DNA of 64,000 nucleotides, from the NCBI GenBank assembly GCA_964247055.1, contig OZ176057.1, positions 6,076,001 through 6,140,000 of the forward strand, in the 5' to 3' direction. Below, piece by piece: positions 23,161 to 36,241 of the stretch; positions within the stretch are counted from its first letter, which is position 1; every line of letters starts with the position of its first letter. The DNA comes from Paragordius varius (lineage: Eukaryota > Nematomorpha). The notes beneath the pieces were generated by a model. That model worked only from the letters and a program-made list of their open reading frames with translations. It was not told where the DNA came from and made no database searches. Both the position numbers and the translations under genes were made by a program.

Positions 23161-23416
23161 ATATTATAATTTAATGTTTTATTGGAATGTGCACATGGGG
23201 GGAGAGGGAATAATAATAAAATAGAGGCGCCCAAACAATGTTAATGCGCAGTAAAGAAAGGGAGGGAATAAGTAATAATACATAATAATAATAATAAGAG
23301 AGGGAAAACGAAAGATATGTGAAACATTTTTCCAGAAGGGGGGAGAAAAAGGCGCAAATGCACACATTAATTTGATTGGATAAAAAGATAACATATACAT
23401 TTCGGCCTATATAAAG
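23161..23416 (+). promoter_or_regulatory. Candidate promoter with TATA box, unit A
   Basis: A purine-rich, less AT-rich stretch (GGGGGGAGAGGG, GAGGCGCCC, GGGGGGAGAAAAAGGCGC) ends in a textbook TATATAAAG at 23408-23416. The same layout is in unit B (TATA at 50449-50457). It is followed by a short leader with an early ATG and a donor-like GTAAAT. Transcription would run rightwards out of unit A into the satellite of unit B. This is sequence-based inference; no initiator is defined. Confidence 0.45.
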
Positions 23417-23439
23417 GGCGAAAATTTTACTTTTTTTTC

Positions 23440-23546
23440 ATTTATTTAATTTTTTTTTTCCTCGCACATTTTTTGAGATGGATAGATAGATTGGGTGCAT
23501 ATGCAACTTCCCTTTACTATACAATGTATTGCCATTACTATATAAG
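23440..23546 (+). ncRNA. Exon-like leader E0 after the TATA box, unit A
   Basis: The start is placed about 25-30 bp after the TATA box; the end is TATAAG|GTAAAT, a fair 5' splice site. An ATG at about 23510 gives only MQLPFTIQCIAITI before a stop. It contains ACAATGTATTGCC, sharing AATGTATTGCC with island E1. The unit B counterpart ends TATAAA|GTAAAT at 50590. Confidence 0.35.
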
Positions 23547-24341
23547 GTAAATTGTATTTATTTAATCATCATTAGAATACCATTGTTAATTGAAAAAAAA
23601 GGAAACTGCTCAACAAATCCTAGAAACAATCGAATACAATATAACCACCAATTAAAAGACAAATTATTGAAAACATGGTTGATATTATGCGACTGAAATG
23701 ATGGGAAAATACGTTCTAATACAATTGTAATCAAACAATATATGTAAGTTTTGCATGTTTTATATAATATATACAGTATAATTACAAATGCATTGCTGGG
23801 TTTGCATTAAAATATTGTCAGATACGATTGATAGTAAAGAACATTTATTGACTTCAACAAGAGGAATCTTTTCTTGCTATTAGCGTATAATTTAATTGAG
23901 AATTCTCTATCTGGCAAATACATTAACACAAACCCAGTTATATTTTATTAATTATACTGTAATTTTCCATTTTATAATATAAATACATGTTTAATTACGA
24001 TAGTAATATATTGCTAACAAGTGGGTTTCTTGATTTTTTATAATTTATTTTTCCTCATTTGTTTGAGGAAGATGAAATAGAAAGGTGAACATTTGTTATA
24101 ATTATTTAGATGCTTGCTTGTTTTGAAATCTAAAATATCCATCCTTGCAATTTAAAATAATTTTACATAAATTATAGCACTTGGTAAAATATTTTTTTGT
24201 ATTGAATTTTTTTCTCTAAAATCATGTAAAAAAAATTTTGATAAGGGAGAGGAAATGTTAACATGTAAAGGTGTACTTATGTTGTTATTTTTTAGGTGCA
24301 TGCTTGTCCTATAAAATTTAATTTCTTAACAAAGGAATTCA
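23547..24341. other. Right end of unit A, non-genic
   Basis: AT-rich; no supported gene. A TTATTTTTTAG acceptor-like site just before the unit boundary is absent from unit B, so I give it no weight. Confidence 0.55.
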
Positions 24342-24816
24342 TATTCTATGGCTTTGCGGGCCGCATTAACTAACATTTTATTAAATATTAAAAATGATGC
24401 TGTAGAAACCACTATTTTGCTATCATTTTTTGGGAAATATTGTCAAAATTCCGTAAAAATTATTCAGAAATATGTTAAGGATAATCAATTTGCCTTAAAT
24501 TTTATAAAAACTCGTGCAGTCTCAATATTGTGGAGAGCAGCGTGTTGGCCACGCCTCCTCTAAAAAATTCCTAGTATTTAAATTATGCACAACAAATTGG
24601 TTTCTTTGGGTTTTCTGACGTTTATTCATTGATATAACGCCTTCTTTTCATGTCTTCTATTTTTTCATACATAAAACTCCTTAAGGTAGTTTAAAAAGTA
24701 ATAAAAATGGATTTAAAGTTTCGCAAATATATACTAAAATTATTTAAAAATATTAAAAGTTTGTTAAAAAGTGAGAAATTGTTTAAAAATTAATTAAAAG
24801 TTATAAAAATTGGTTA
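24342..24816. other. Single-copy left end of unit B
   Basis: Matches 1-475 of unit A base for base as far as I can read, including the weak ORF (here 24348-24563). Confidence 0.6.
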
Positions 24817-27800
24817 AAAGTTGTAAATTTGAAAAATCGGTTAAAATTTGCTTAAAATCGGTTAAAATTTGTTAAAAATCCGTTCTTAATATTTTCTAAA
24901 AATCGGTTAAAGTTTCCTTAAAATTTGCTAAAAATCGATTAAACTTTTCTTAAAATTTGCTAAAAATCGGTTAAAGTTTCCTTAAAATCGGTTAAAATTT
25001 CCTTAAAATTTTCTAAAAATCGGTTAAAGTTTCCTTAAAATTTGCTAAAAATCGATTAAAGTTTCCTTAAAATTTGCTAAAAATCGGTTAAAGTTTCCTT
25101 AAAATTTGCTAAAAATCGGTTAAAGTTTCCTTAAATTTGCTAAAAATGGGTTAAAGTTTCCTTAAATTTGCTAAAAATGGGTTAAAGTTTCCTTAAAATT
25201 TGCTAAAAATCGGTTAAAGTTTCCTTAAAATTTGCTAAAAATGGGTTAAAGTTTCCTTAAATTTAAAGTTTCCTTAAAATTTGCTAAAAATCGGTTAAAG
25301 TTTCCTTAAAATTTGCTAAAAATGGGTTAAAGTTTCCTTAAATTTAAAGTTTCCTTAAAATTTGCTAAAAATTGGTTAAAGTTTCCTTAAAATTTGCTAA
25401 AAATGGGTTAAAGTTTCCTTAAATTTAAAGTTTCCTTAAAATTTGCTAAAAATGGGTTAAAGTTTCCTTAAAATTTGCTAAAAATCGGTTAAAGTTTCCT
25501 TAAAATTTGCTAAAAATGGGTTAAAGTTTCCTTAAATTTAAAGTTTCCTTAAAATTTGCTAAAAATTGGTTAAAGTTTCCTTAAAATTTGCTAAAAATGG
25601 GTTAAAGTTTCCTTAAATTTAAAGTTTCCTTAAAATTTGCTAAAAATCGGTTAAAGTTTCCTTAAATTTGCTAAAAATGGGTTAAAGTTTCCTTAAATTT
25701 GCTAAAAATGGGTTAAAGTTTCCTTAAAATTTGCTAAAAATGGGTTAAAGTTTCCTTAAATTTGCTAAAAATGGGTTAAAGTTTCCTTAAAATTTGCTAA
25801 AAATCGGTTAAAGTTTCCTTAAAATTTGCTAAAAATGGGTTAAAGTTTCCTTAAATTTAAAGTTTCCTTAAAATTTGCTAAAAATTGGTTAAAGTTTCCT
25901 TAAAATTTGCTAAAAATGGGTTAAAGTTTCCTTAAATTTAAAGTTTCCTTAAAATTTGCTAAAAATGGGTTAAAGTTTCCTTAAAATTTGCTAAAAATCG
26001 GTTAAAGTTTCCTTAAATTTAAAGTTTCCTTAAAATTTGCTAAAAATCGGTTAAACTTTCCTTAAAATTTGCTAAAAATTGGTTAAAGTTTCCTTAAATT
26101 TAAAGTTTCCTTAAAATTTGCTAAAAATCGGTTAAAGTTTCCTTAAAATTTGCTAAAAATCGGTTAAAGTTTCCTTAAAATTTGCTAAAAATGGGTTAAA
26201 GTTTCCTTAAATTTAAAGTTTCCTTAAAATTTGCTAAAAATCGGTTAAAGTTTCCTTAAAATTTGCTAAAAATCGGTTAAAGTTTCCTTAAAATTTGCTA
26301 AAAATGGGTTAAAGTTTCCTTAAATTTAAAGTTTCCTTAAAATTTGCTAAAAATCGGTTAAAGTTTCCTTAAAATTTGCTAAAAATGGGTTAAAGTTTCC
26401 TTAAATTTAAAGTTTCCTTAAAATTTGCTAAAAATCGGTTAAAGTTTCCTTAAAATTTGCTAAAAATGGGTTAAAGTTTCCTTAAAATTTGCTAAAAATC
26501 GGTTAAAGTTTCCTTAAAATTTGCTAAAAATCGGTTAAAGTTTCCTTAAAATTTCCTTAAAATTTGCTAAAAATCGGTTAAAGTTTCCTTAAAATTTGCT
26601 AAAAATGGGTTAAAGTTTCCTTAAATTTAAAGTTTCCTTAAAATTTGCTAAAAATCGGTTAAAGTTTCCTTAAAATTTGCTAAAAATTGGTTAAAGTTTC
26701 CTTAAAATTTGCTAAAAATTGGTTAAAGTTTCCTTAAAATTTCCTTAAAATTTGCTAAAAATCGGTTAAAGTTTCCTTAAAATTTGCTAAAAATGGGTTA
26801 AAGTTTCCTTAAATTTAAAGTTTCCTTAAAATTTGCTAAAAATCGGTTAAAGTTTCCTTAAAATTTGCTAAAAATCGGTTAAAGTTTCCTTAAAATTTGC
26901 TAAAAATGGGTTAAAGTTTCCTTAAATTTAAAGTTTCCTTAAAATTTGCTAAAAATCGGTTAAAGTTTCCTTAAAATTTGCTAAAAATCGGTTAAAGTTT
27001 CCTTAAAATTTGCTAAAAATGGGTTAAAGTTTCCTTAAATTTAAAGTTTCCTTAAAATTTGCTAAAAATCGGTTAAAGTTTCCTTAAAATTTGCTAAAAA
27101 TGGGTTAAAGTTTCCTTAAATTTAAAGTTTCCTTAAAATTTGCTAAAAATCGGTTAAAGTTTCCTTAAAATTTGCTAAAAATCGGTTAAAGTTTCCTTAA
27201 AATTTGCTAAAAATGGGTTAAAGTTTCCTTAAATTTAAAGTTTCCTTAAAATTTGCTAAAAATCGGTTAAAGTTTCCTTAAAATTTGCTAAAAATGGGTT
27301 AAAGTTTCCTTAAATTTAAAGTTTCCTTAAAATTTGCTAAAAATCGGTTAAAGTTTCCTTAAAATTTGCTAAAAATCGGTTAAAGTTTCCTTAAAATTTG
27401 CTAAAAATGGGTTAAAGTTTCCTTAAATTTAAAGTTTCCTTAAAATTTGCTAAAAATTGGTTAAAGTTTCCTTAAAATTTGCTAAAAATCGGTTAAAGTT
27501 TCCTTAAATTTGCTAAAAATCGGTTAAAGTTTCCTTAAAATTTGCTAAAAATTGGTTAAAGTTTCCTTAAAATTTGCTAAAAATTGGTTAAAGTTTCCTT
27601 AAAATTTCCTTAAAATTTGCTAAAAATCGGTTAAACTTTCCTTAAAATTTGCTAAAAATCCATTAAATTTTTCTTAAAATTTGTTAAAAATCGGTTAAAG
27701 TTTTCTTGAAATTAGCTAAAAATCAGTTAAAGTTTTCTTGAAATTTGCTAAAAATCGGTTAAAGTTTTCTTAAAATTTGCTAAAAATCGGTTAAAGTTTC

Positions 27801-30800
27801 CTTAAAATTTGCTAAAAATCGGTTAAAATTTGCTAAAAATCCGTTAAATTATCCTTAAAATATTCTAAAAATCGGTTAAAGATTCCTTAAAATTTGCTAA
27901 AAATCGGTTAAAGTTTCTTTAAAATTTGTTACAAATCGATTAAACTTTATATGCTAAATATCGCTTAAAGTTTCCTTAAAATTTGCTAAAAATCGGTTAA
28001 ACTTTTCTTAAAATTTGCTAAAAATGGGTTAAAGTTTCCTTAAATTTAAAGTTTCCTTAAAATTTGCTAAAAATCGGTTAAAGTTTCCTTAAAATTTGCT
28101 AAAAATCGGTTAAAGTTTCCTTAAAATTTGCTAAAAATGGGTTAAAGTTTCCTTAAATTTAAAGTTTCCTTAAAATTTGCTAAAAATCGGTTAAAGTTTC
28201 CTTAAAATTTGCTAAAAATGGGTTAAAGTTTCCTTAAATTTAAAGTTTCCTTAAAATTTGCTAAAAATCGGTTAAAGTCTCCTTAAAATTTGCTAAAAAT
28301 CGGTTAAAGTTTCCTTAAAATTTGCTAAAAATGGGTTAAAGTTTCCTTAAATTTAAAGTTTCCTTAAAATTTGCTAAAAATCGGTTAAAGTTTCCTTAAA
28401 ATTTGCTAAAAATGGGTTAAAGTTTCCTTAAATTTAAAGTTTCCTTAAAATTTGCTAAAAATCGGTTAAAGTTTCCTTAAAATTTGCTAAAAATCGGTTA
28501 AAGTTTCCTTAAAATTTGCTAAAAATGGGTTAAAGTTTCCTTAAATTTAAAGTTTCCTTAAAATTTGCTAAAAATTGGTTAAAGTTTCCTTAAAATTTGC
28601 TAAAAATCGGTTAAAGTTTCCTTAAATTTGCTAAAAATCGGTTAAAGTTTCCTTAAAATTTGCTAAAAATTGGTTAAAGTTTCCTTAAAATTTGCTAAAA
28701 ATTGGTTAAAGTTTCCTTAAAATTTCCTTAAAATTTGCTAAAAATCGGTTAAACTTTCCTTAAAATTTGCTAAAAATCCATTAAATTTTTCTTAAAATTT
28801 GTTAAAAATCGGTTAAAGTTTTCTTGAAATTAGCTAAAAATCAGTTAAAGTTTTCTTGAAATTTGCTAAAAATCGGTTAAAGTTTTCTTAAAATTTGCTA
28901 AAAATCGGTTAAAGTTTCCTTAAAATTTGCTAAAAATCGGTTAAAGTTTCCTTAAAATTTGCTAAAAATCGGTTAAAGTTTCCTTAAATTTGCTAAAAAT
29001 GGGTTAAAGTTTCCTTAAATTTAAAGTTTCCTTAAAATTTGCTAAAAATCGGTTAAACTTTCCTTAAAATTTGCTAAAAATTGGTTAAAGTTTCCTTAAA
29101 TTTAAAGTTTCCTTAAAATTTGCTAAAAATCGGTTAAAGTTTCCTTAAAATTTGCTAAAAATCGGTTAAAGTTTCCTTAAAATTTGCTAAAAATGGGTTA
29201 AAGTTTCCTTAAATTTAAAGTTTCCTTAAAATTTGCTAAAAATCGGTTAAAGTTTCCTTAAAATTTGCTAAAAATCGGTTAAAGTTTCCTTAAAATTTGC
29301 TAAAAATGGGTTAAAGTTTCCTTAAATTTAAAGTTTCCTTAAAATTTGCTAAAAATCGGTTAAAGTTTCCTTAAAATTTGCTAAAAATGGGTTAAAGTTT
29401 CCTTAAATTTAAAGTTTCCTTAAAATTTGCTAAAAATCGGTTAAAGTTTCCTTAAAATTTGCTAAAAATCGGTTAAAGTTTCCTTAAAATTTGCTAAAAA
29501 TGGGTTAAAGTTTCCTTAAATTTAAAGTTTCCTTAAAATTTGCTAAAAATCGGTTAAAGTTTCCTTAAAATTTGCTAAAAATGGGTTAAAGTTTCCTTAA
29601 ATTTAAAGTTTCCTTAAAATTTGCTAAAAATCGGTTAAAGTTTCCTTAAAATTTGCTAAAAATCGGTTAAAGTTTCCTTAAAATTTGCTAAAAATGGGTT
29701 AAAGTTTCCTTAAATTTAAAGTTTCCTTAAAATTTGCTAAAAATCGGTTAAAGTTTCCTTAAAATTTGCTAAAAATGGGTTAAAGTTTCCTTAAATTTAA
29801 AGTTTCCTTAAAATTTGCTAAAAATCGGTTAAAGTTTCCTTAAAATTTGCTAAAAATGGGTTAAAGTTTCCTTAAATTTAAAGTTTCCTTAAAATTTGCT
29901 AAAAATCGGTTAAAGTTTCCTTAAAATTTGCTAAAAATCGGTTAAAGTTTCCTTAAAATTTGCTAAAAATGGGTTAAAGTTTCCTTAAATTTAAAGTTTC
30001 CTTAAAATTTGCTAAAAATTGGTTAAAGTTTCCTTAAAATTTGCTAAAAATCGGTTAAAGTTTCCTTAAATTTGCTAAAAATCGGTTAAAGTTTCCTTAA
30101 AATTTGCTAAAAATTGGTTAAAGTTTCCTTAAAATTTGCTAAAAATTGGTTAAAGTTTCCTTAAAATTTCCTTAAAATTTGCTAAAAATCGGTCAAACTT
30201 TCCTTAAAATTTGCTAAAAATCCATTAAATTTTTCTTAAAATTTGTTAAAAATCGGTTAAAGTTTTCTTGAAATTAGCTAAAAATCAGTTAAAGTTTTCT
30301 TGAAATTTGCTAAAAATCGGTTAAAGTTTTCTTAAAATTTGCTAAAAATCGGTTAAAGTTTCCTTAAAATTTGCTAAAAATCGGTTAAAGTTTCCTTAAA
30401 ATTTGCTAAAAATCGGTTAAAGTTTCCTTAAATTTGCTAAAAATGGGTTAAAGTTTCCTTAAATTTAAAGTTTCCTTAAAATTTGCTAAAAATCGGTTAA
30501 ACTTTCCTTAAAATTTGCTAAAAATTGGTTAAAGTTTCCTTAAATTTAAAGTTTCCTTAAAATTTGCTAAAAATCGGTTAAAGTTTCCTTAAAATTTGCT
30601 AAAAATCGGTTAAAGTTTCCTTAAAATTTGCTAAAAATGGGTTAAAGTTTCCTTAAATTTAAAGTTTCCTTAAAATTTGCTAAAAATCGGTTAAAGTTTC
30701 CTTAAAATTTGCTAAAAATCGGTTAAAGTTTCCTTAAAATTTGCTAAAAATGGGTTAAAGTTTCCTTAAATTTAAAGTTTCCTTAAAATTTGCTAAAAAT

Positions 30801-33155
30801 CGGTTAAAGTTTCCTTAAAATTTGCTAAAAATGGGTTAAAGTTTCTTTAAATTTAAAGTTTCCTTAAAATTTGCTAAAAATCGGTTAAAGTTTCCTTAAA
30901 ATTTGCTAAAAATCGGTTAAAGTTTCCTTAAAATTTGCTAAAAATGGGTTAAAGTTTCCTTAAATTTAAAGTTTCCTTAAAATTTGCTAAAAATCGGTTA
31001 AAGTTTCCTTAAAATTTGCTAAAAATCGGTTAAAGTTTCCTTAAAATTTGCTAAAAATGGGTTAAAGTTTCCTTAAATTTAAAGTTTCCTTAAAATTTGC
31101 TAAAAATCGGTTAAAGTTTCCTTAAAATTTGCTAAAAATGGGTTAAAGTTTCCTTAAATTTAAAGTTTCCTTAAAATTTGCTAAAAATCGGTTAAAGTTT
31201 CCTTAAAATTTGCTAAAAATCGGTTAAAGTTTCCTTAAAATTTGCTAAAAATGGGTTAAAGTTTCCTTAAATTTAAAGTTTCCTTAAAATTTGCTAAAAA
31301 TCGGTTAAAGTTTCCTTAAAATTTGCTAAAAATGGGTTAAAGTTTCCTTAAATTTAAAGTTTCCTTAAAATTTGCTAAAAATCGGTTAAAGTTTCCTTAA
31401 AATTTGCTAAAAATCGGTTAAAGTTTCCTTAAAATTTGCTAAAAATGGGTTAAAGTTTCCTTAAATTTAAAGTTTCCTTAAAATTTGCTAAAAATTGGTT
31501 AAAGTTTCCTTAAAATTTGCTAAAAATCGGTTAAAGTTTCCTTAAATTTGCTAAAAATCGGTTAAAGTTTCCTTAAAATTTGCTAAAAATTGGTTAAAGT
31601 TTCCTTAAAATTTGCTAAAAATTGGTTAAAGTTTCCTTAAAATTTGCTAAAAATCGGTTAAAGTTTCCTTAAAATTTGCTAAAAATGGGTTAAAGTTTCC
31701 TTAAATTTAAAGTTTCCTTAAAATTTGCTAAAAATCGGTTAAAGTTTCCTTAAAATTTGCTAAAAATCGGTTAAAGTTTCCTTAAAATTTGCTAAAAATG
31801 GGTTAAAGTTTCCTTAAATTTAAAGTTTCCTTAAAATTTGCTAAAAATTGGTTAAAGTTTCCTTAAAATTTGCTAAAAATCGGTTAAAGTTTCCTTAAAT
31901 TTGCTAAAAATCGGTTAAAGTTTCCTTAAAATTTGCTAAAAATTGGTTAAAGTTTCCTTAAAATTTGCTAAAAATTGGTTAAAGTTTCCTTAAAATTTCC
32001 TTAAAATTTGCTAAAAATCGGTTAAACTTTCCTTAAAATTTGCTAAAAATCCATTAAATTTTTCTTAAAATTTGTTAAAAATCGGTTAAAGTTTTCTTGA
32101 AATTAGCTAAAAATCAGTTAAAGTTTTCTTGAAATTTGCTAAAAATCGGTTAAAGTTTTCTTAAAATTTGCTAAAAATCGGTTAAAGTTTCCTTAAAATT
32201 TGCTAAAAATCGGTTAAAATTTGCTAAAAATCCGTTAAATTATCCTTAAAATATTCTAAAAATCGGTTAAAGATTCCTTAAAATTTGCTAAAAATCGGTT
32301 AAAGTTTCTTTAAAATTTGTTACAAATCGATTAAACTTTATATGCTAAATATCGCTTAAAGTTTCCTTAAAATTTGCTAAAAATCGGTTAAACTTTTCTT
32401 AAAATTTGTTAAAAATCAGTTAAAGTTTCCTTAAAATTTGCTAAAAATCGGTTAAAGTTTTCTTAAAATATGCTAAAAATCGGTTAAAATTTCCTTAAAA
32501 TTTGCTAAAAATCGGTTTTAAAGTTTCCTTAAAATTTGCTAAAAATCGGTTAAAGTTTCCTTAAAATTTGCTAAAAATCGGTTAAACTTTTCTTAAAATT
32601 TGGTAAAAATCGATAAAAGTTTCCTTAAAATTTGCTAAAAATCGGTTAAAGTTTTCTTAAAATATGCTAAAAATCGGTTAAAATTTCCTTAAAATTTGCT
32701 AAAAATCGGTTTTAAAGTTTCCTTAAAATTTGCTAAAAATCGATTAAAATTTGCTAAAAATTGGTTAAAGTCTCCTTAAAATTTGCTATAAATTTGCTAA
32801 AAATCGGTTAAAATTTCCTTAAAATTTGCTAAAAATCGATTAAACTTTTGTTAAAATATTCTAAAAATCGGTTAAAGTTTCCTTAAAATCGGTTAAAGTT
32901 TCCTTAAAATCGGTTAAAGTTTCCTTAAAATCGGTTAAAGTTTTCTTAAAATTTTCTAAAAATCGGTTAAAGTTTCCTTCAGATTTGCTAAGAATTAGTT
33001 AAAGTTTCTTTAAAATTTGCTAAAAATCGATTAAAGTTTCCTTACAAATTTCTAAAAAACGGTTAAAGTTTCCTTAAAATTTGCTAAAAATCGGTAAAAA
33101 CTTGTTAAAAATCCGTTAAAATATCCTTAAAATATTCTAAAAATATACTTATAAT
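24817..33155. repeat. 32-bp satellite array, unit B
   Basis: Same monomer and 81/113-bp higher-order structure as unit A, and only ~78 bp longer in total, but arranged differently. The GAAATTAGCTAAAAATCAG marker block occurs four times (near 27708, 28826, 30270 and 32099) rather than five. The rare GGTCAAAC variant occurs once (30191) rather than twice. The early part (25080-25850) carries runs of TAAATTTGCTAAAAATGGG not seen in A. Confidence 0.97.
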
Positions 33156-33661
33156 TAGGTAAAAATTAGTTAAAAATATGCCTATAAATCCAAATGTTGT
33201 AAATAATAATAATTGCCTAAAAATCGCAAGTTTTTTAAAAAATGCTTAAATTGTATATATGATTCGCTCAATTTTACAAAATTGCTTAATAAAATGTCCG
33301 CAAATCGGTTTTTTAGATATTTAAACAAAACATATCATTCATTCTTAAATAGCGTTTTTTGAATTATTATATTGTAATTAATCCTTTATATTTATCAATT
33401 TATATATTTATTTTTTAGAATGTATTGCCTCAATCAATTATTTGCGGAAAAACTGAAACGAATCATAAATGAATAGATTTTAACTTGATATTTCGGAATT
33501 CGGTAATTTTTTTACTATTTAATAATTCAAATAAGTAATTTATTATTATAGTTATATTAAACTGAAATTTTATTTGAAAATATATACTTAACATTATTAA
33601 AACCGTTGTATTTTTTAAAATAATTTTAAAATATTTGATTTTTAAACAGTTTTTAATTTCG
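33156..33661. other. Spacer between satellites, unit B
   Basis: Same as 8736-9242; holds island E1. Confidence 0.65.
33419..33502 (+). ncRNA. Exon-like island E1, unit B
   Basis: AG|AATGTATTGCC...GGAATTCG|GTAATT, 84 bp. It is identical to unit C (53079-53162) over its whole length, while ~105 bp downstream of it show about seven substitutions and ~125 bp upstream about five changes. Confidence 0.5.
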
Positions 33662-35650
33662 TTTTTATTAATCAGTTGTTTAAATTAATCGGTTATTTTA
33701 ATTAATCAGTTGTTTTTATTAATCAGTTGTTTTAATTCATCAGTTGTTTTTATTAATCAGTTGTTATTAATCAGTTGTTATTAATCAGTTGTTATTAATC
33801 AGTTGTTTTAATTAATCAGTTGTTTTAATTAATCAGTTGTTTTAATTAATCAGTTGTTTAAATTAATCAGTTGTTTAAATTAATCAGTTGTTTTAATTAA
33901 TCAGTTGTTTTAGTCAACCAGTTGTTTTAATTAATCAGTTGTTTTAAATAATCAGTTGTGTTTAAATTAATCAGTTGTTTTTATTAAGTAGTTGTTTTTA
34001 TTAATCAGTTATTTGTATTAATCAGTTGTTTTTATTAATCTTGTTTTTATTAATCAGTTGTTTTAATTAATCATTTTTTAATGATCAGTTGTTTTTATTA
34101 ATTGTTTTTATTCATCAGTTGTTTGTATTAATCATTTGTTTGTATTAATCATTTGTTTGTATTAATCATTTGTTTGTATTAATCATTTGTTTGTATTAAT
34201 CAGTTGTTTGAATTAATCAGTTGTTTTTATTAATCAGTTGTTTTTTTGTTTTTTTAATCAGTTTTTTTTATTAATTAGTTGTTTTAATTAATCATTTGTT
34301 TTAATTAATCATTTGTTTTTATTAATCAGTTGTTTTAATTAATCATTTGTTTTTATTGTTCAGTTGTTTTAATTAATCAGTTGTTTTAAATAATCATTTG
34401 TAAATTAATCATTTGTTTTAATTAAACAGTTGTTTTTATTAATCAGTTGTTTTTATTAATCAGTTGTTTTAATTAATCAGTTGTTTTTATTAATCAGTTG
34501 TTTTTATTAATCAGTTGTTTTTATTAATCAGTTGTTTTTATTAATCAGTTGTTTTTATTAATCATTTGTTTGTATTAATCAGTTGTTTTAATTTATCAGT
34601 TGTTTTAATTTATCAGTTGTTTTAATTTATCATTTGTTTTTATTAATCATTTGTTTTTATTAATCATTTGTTTGTATTAATCATTTGTTTGTATTAATCA
34701 TTTGTTTGTATTAATCAGTTGTTTGAATTAATCAGTTGTTTTAATTTATCAGTTGTTTTAATTTATCAGTTGTTTTAATTTATCATTTGTTTGTATTAAT
34801 CATTTGTTTGTATTAATCATTTGTTTGTATTAATCATTTGTTTGTATTAATCATTTGTTTTTATTAATCAGTTGTTTTTTTGTTTTTTTAATCAATTTTT
34901 TTTATTAATTAGTTGTTTTAATTAATCATTTGTTTTAATTAATCATTTGTTTTTATTAATCAGTTGTTTTAATTAATCATTTGTTTTTATTGTTCAGTTG
35001 TTTTAATTAATCAGTTGTTTTAAATAATCATTTGTAAATTAATCATTTGTTTTAATTAAACAGTTGTTTTTATTAATCAGTTGTTTTTATTAATCAGTTG
35101 TTTTATTTAATCATTTGTTTTTATTGTTCAGTTGTTTGAATTAATCAGTCGTTTTTATTAATCATTTGTTTTTATTAATCAGTTGTTTTAATTAATTAGT
35201 TGTTTTAATTAATCAGTTGTTTTAATTAATTAGTTGTTTTAATTAATTAGTTGTTTTAATTAATTAGTTGTTTTAATTAATTAGTTGTTTTAATTAGTTG
35301 TTTAATTAGTCATTTGATTTAATTAATCATTTGTTTTAATTAATCATTTGTTTTAAATAAATTGTTTTAAATCAGTTGTCTTTATTAATCAGTTGTTTTA
35401 TTTTGTTGTTTTTATTAATCAGTTTTTTTTATTAATCAGTTTTTTTTATAATCGGTTGTTTTTACTATTAGTTTTTTTTATTAAAAAGTTGTTTTTATTA
35501 TTCAGTTTTTTTATTAATCAGTTTTTTTATTATTCAGTTTTTTTATTAATCAGTTTTTTTATTAATGAGTTTTTTTTATTAATCAGTTGTTTTTATTTCA
35601 GTATTTTTATTAATCAGTTTTTTTATTAATCAGTTTTTTTATCAACAAAA
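33662..35650. repeat. 17-bp satellite array, unit B
   Basis: TTAATCAGTTGTTTTAA-type array, nearly the same as in unit A but about 14 bp shorter overall. There is a small rearrangement near 34460-34600. Confidence 0.96.
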
Positions 35651-36125
35651 ATTTTCTAAAAACCGGAAAAACCGCTAAAATTTCTTAAAAGCCGCTTAAA
35701 CTTTCTAAAAACCGTTAAATTCCTTTTAAAATAAAAAAATGCGCTTGAAATTCTTTATGCCAAAATTTTCGAAAAACCTAAACTTTCTAAAAACCGCTCC
35801 AACCAGCTAAAAGTCTATTTCTTTAGAAATATTCTAAAAACCGGTTACAATTTAATAACCGGATAACAATGTAAAAACCGATAAAACTTCCTTAAAATGC
35901 TAAAATTTTTAAAATATCGCTAAAATTCCTTTTAAATCAAACAAATGCGCTTGAAATTCTCTTAAAATTGCTAAAAAAATTTAAAACCGCTAAAACTTCA
36001 AATAAACCGCCTAAAATCTCTAAAAACTTACAAAATTGTTTAAAAAGCGTAAATATTTTAGTTAAATCAAAAATGCGCTGAAATTCTTTAAAAAACGGCA
36101 AACTTTTTTAAAAACGCAAAATTGT
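35651..36125. repeat. Degenerate AAACCGCTAAAA-type array, unit B
   Basis: Same as 11246-11720. Confidence 0.8.
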
Positions 36126-36241
36126 TTTTCTGCAATCATATGCCACCAATTTTATTATTTTAACCAATTAGCTAGCCATTTTAAATAGCGTTTTTATATT
36201 TTTAATCTCAATATATTGTAACATACTATTTTTTTGTTTAG

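Larger units (their letters stand above)
1..24341. repeat. Tandem segmental duplication, unit A
   Basis: First of three head-to-tail copies of a ~24-27 kb segment. The opening bases TATTCTATGGCTTTGCGGG recur at 24342, and a diverged form recurs at 51384. Order inside the unit: short single-copy stretch, 32-bp satellite, island E1, 17-bp satellite, degenerate array, island E2, foldback element, GC-richer stretch, alkaline phosphatase 3' half, convergent Lys-rich gene, TATA-box region. Positions 1 to ~13950 are nearly identical to unit B apart from array content and a 2.2-kb deletion; the rest differs by several percent with many small indels. The left limit is the window edge, so the unit may begin earlier. 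Confidence 0.9.

Noticed and set aside
23171-23400. Overlapping minus-strand ORFs in the purine-rich stretch (also 50196-50408)
   Set aside because: They are the complement of the promoter-like purine tract; indels between units are not multiples of three.
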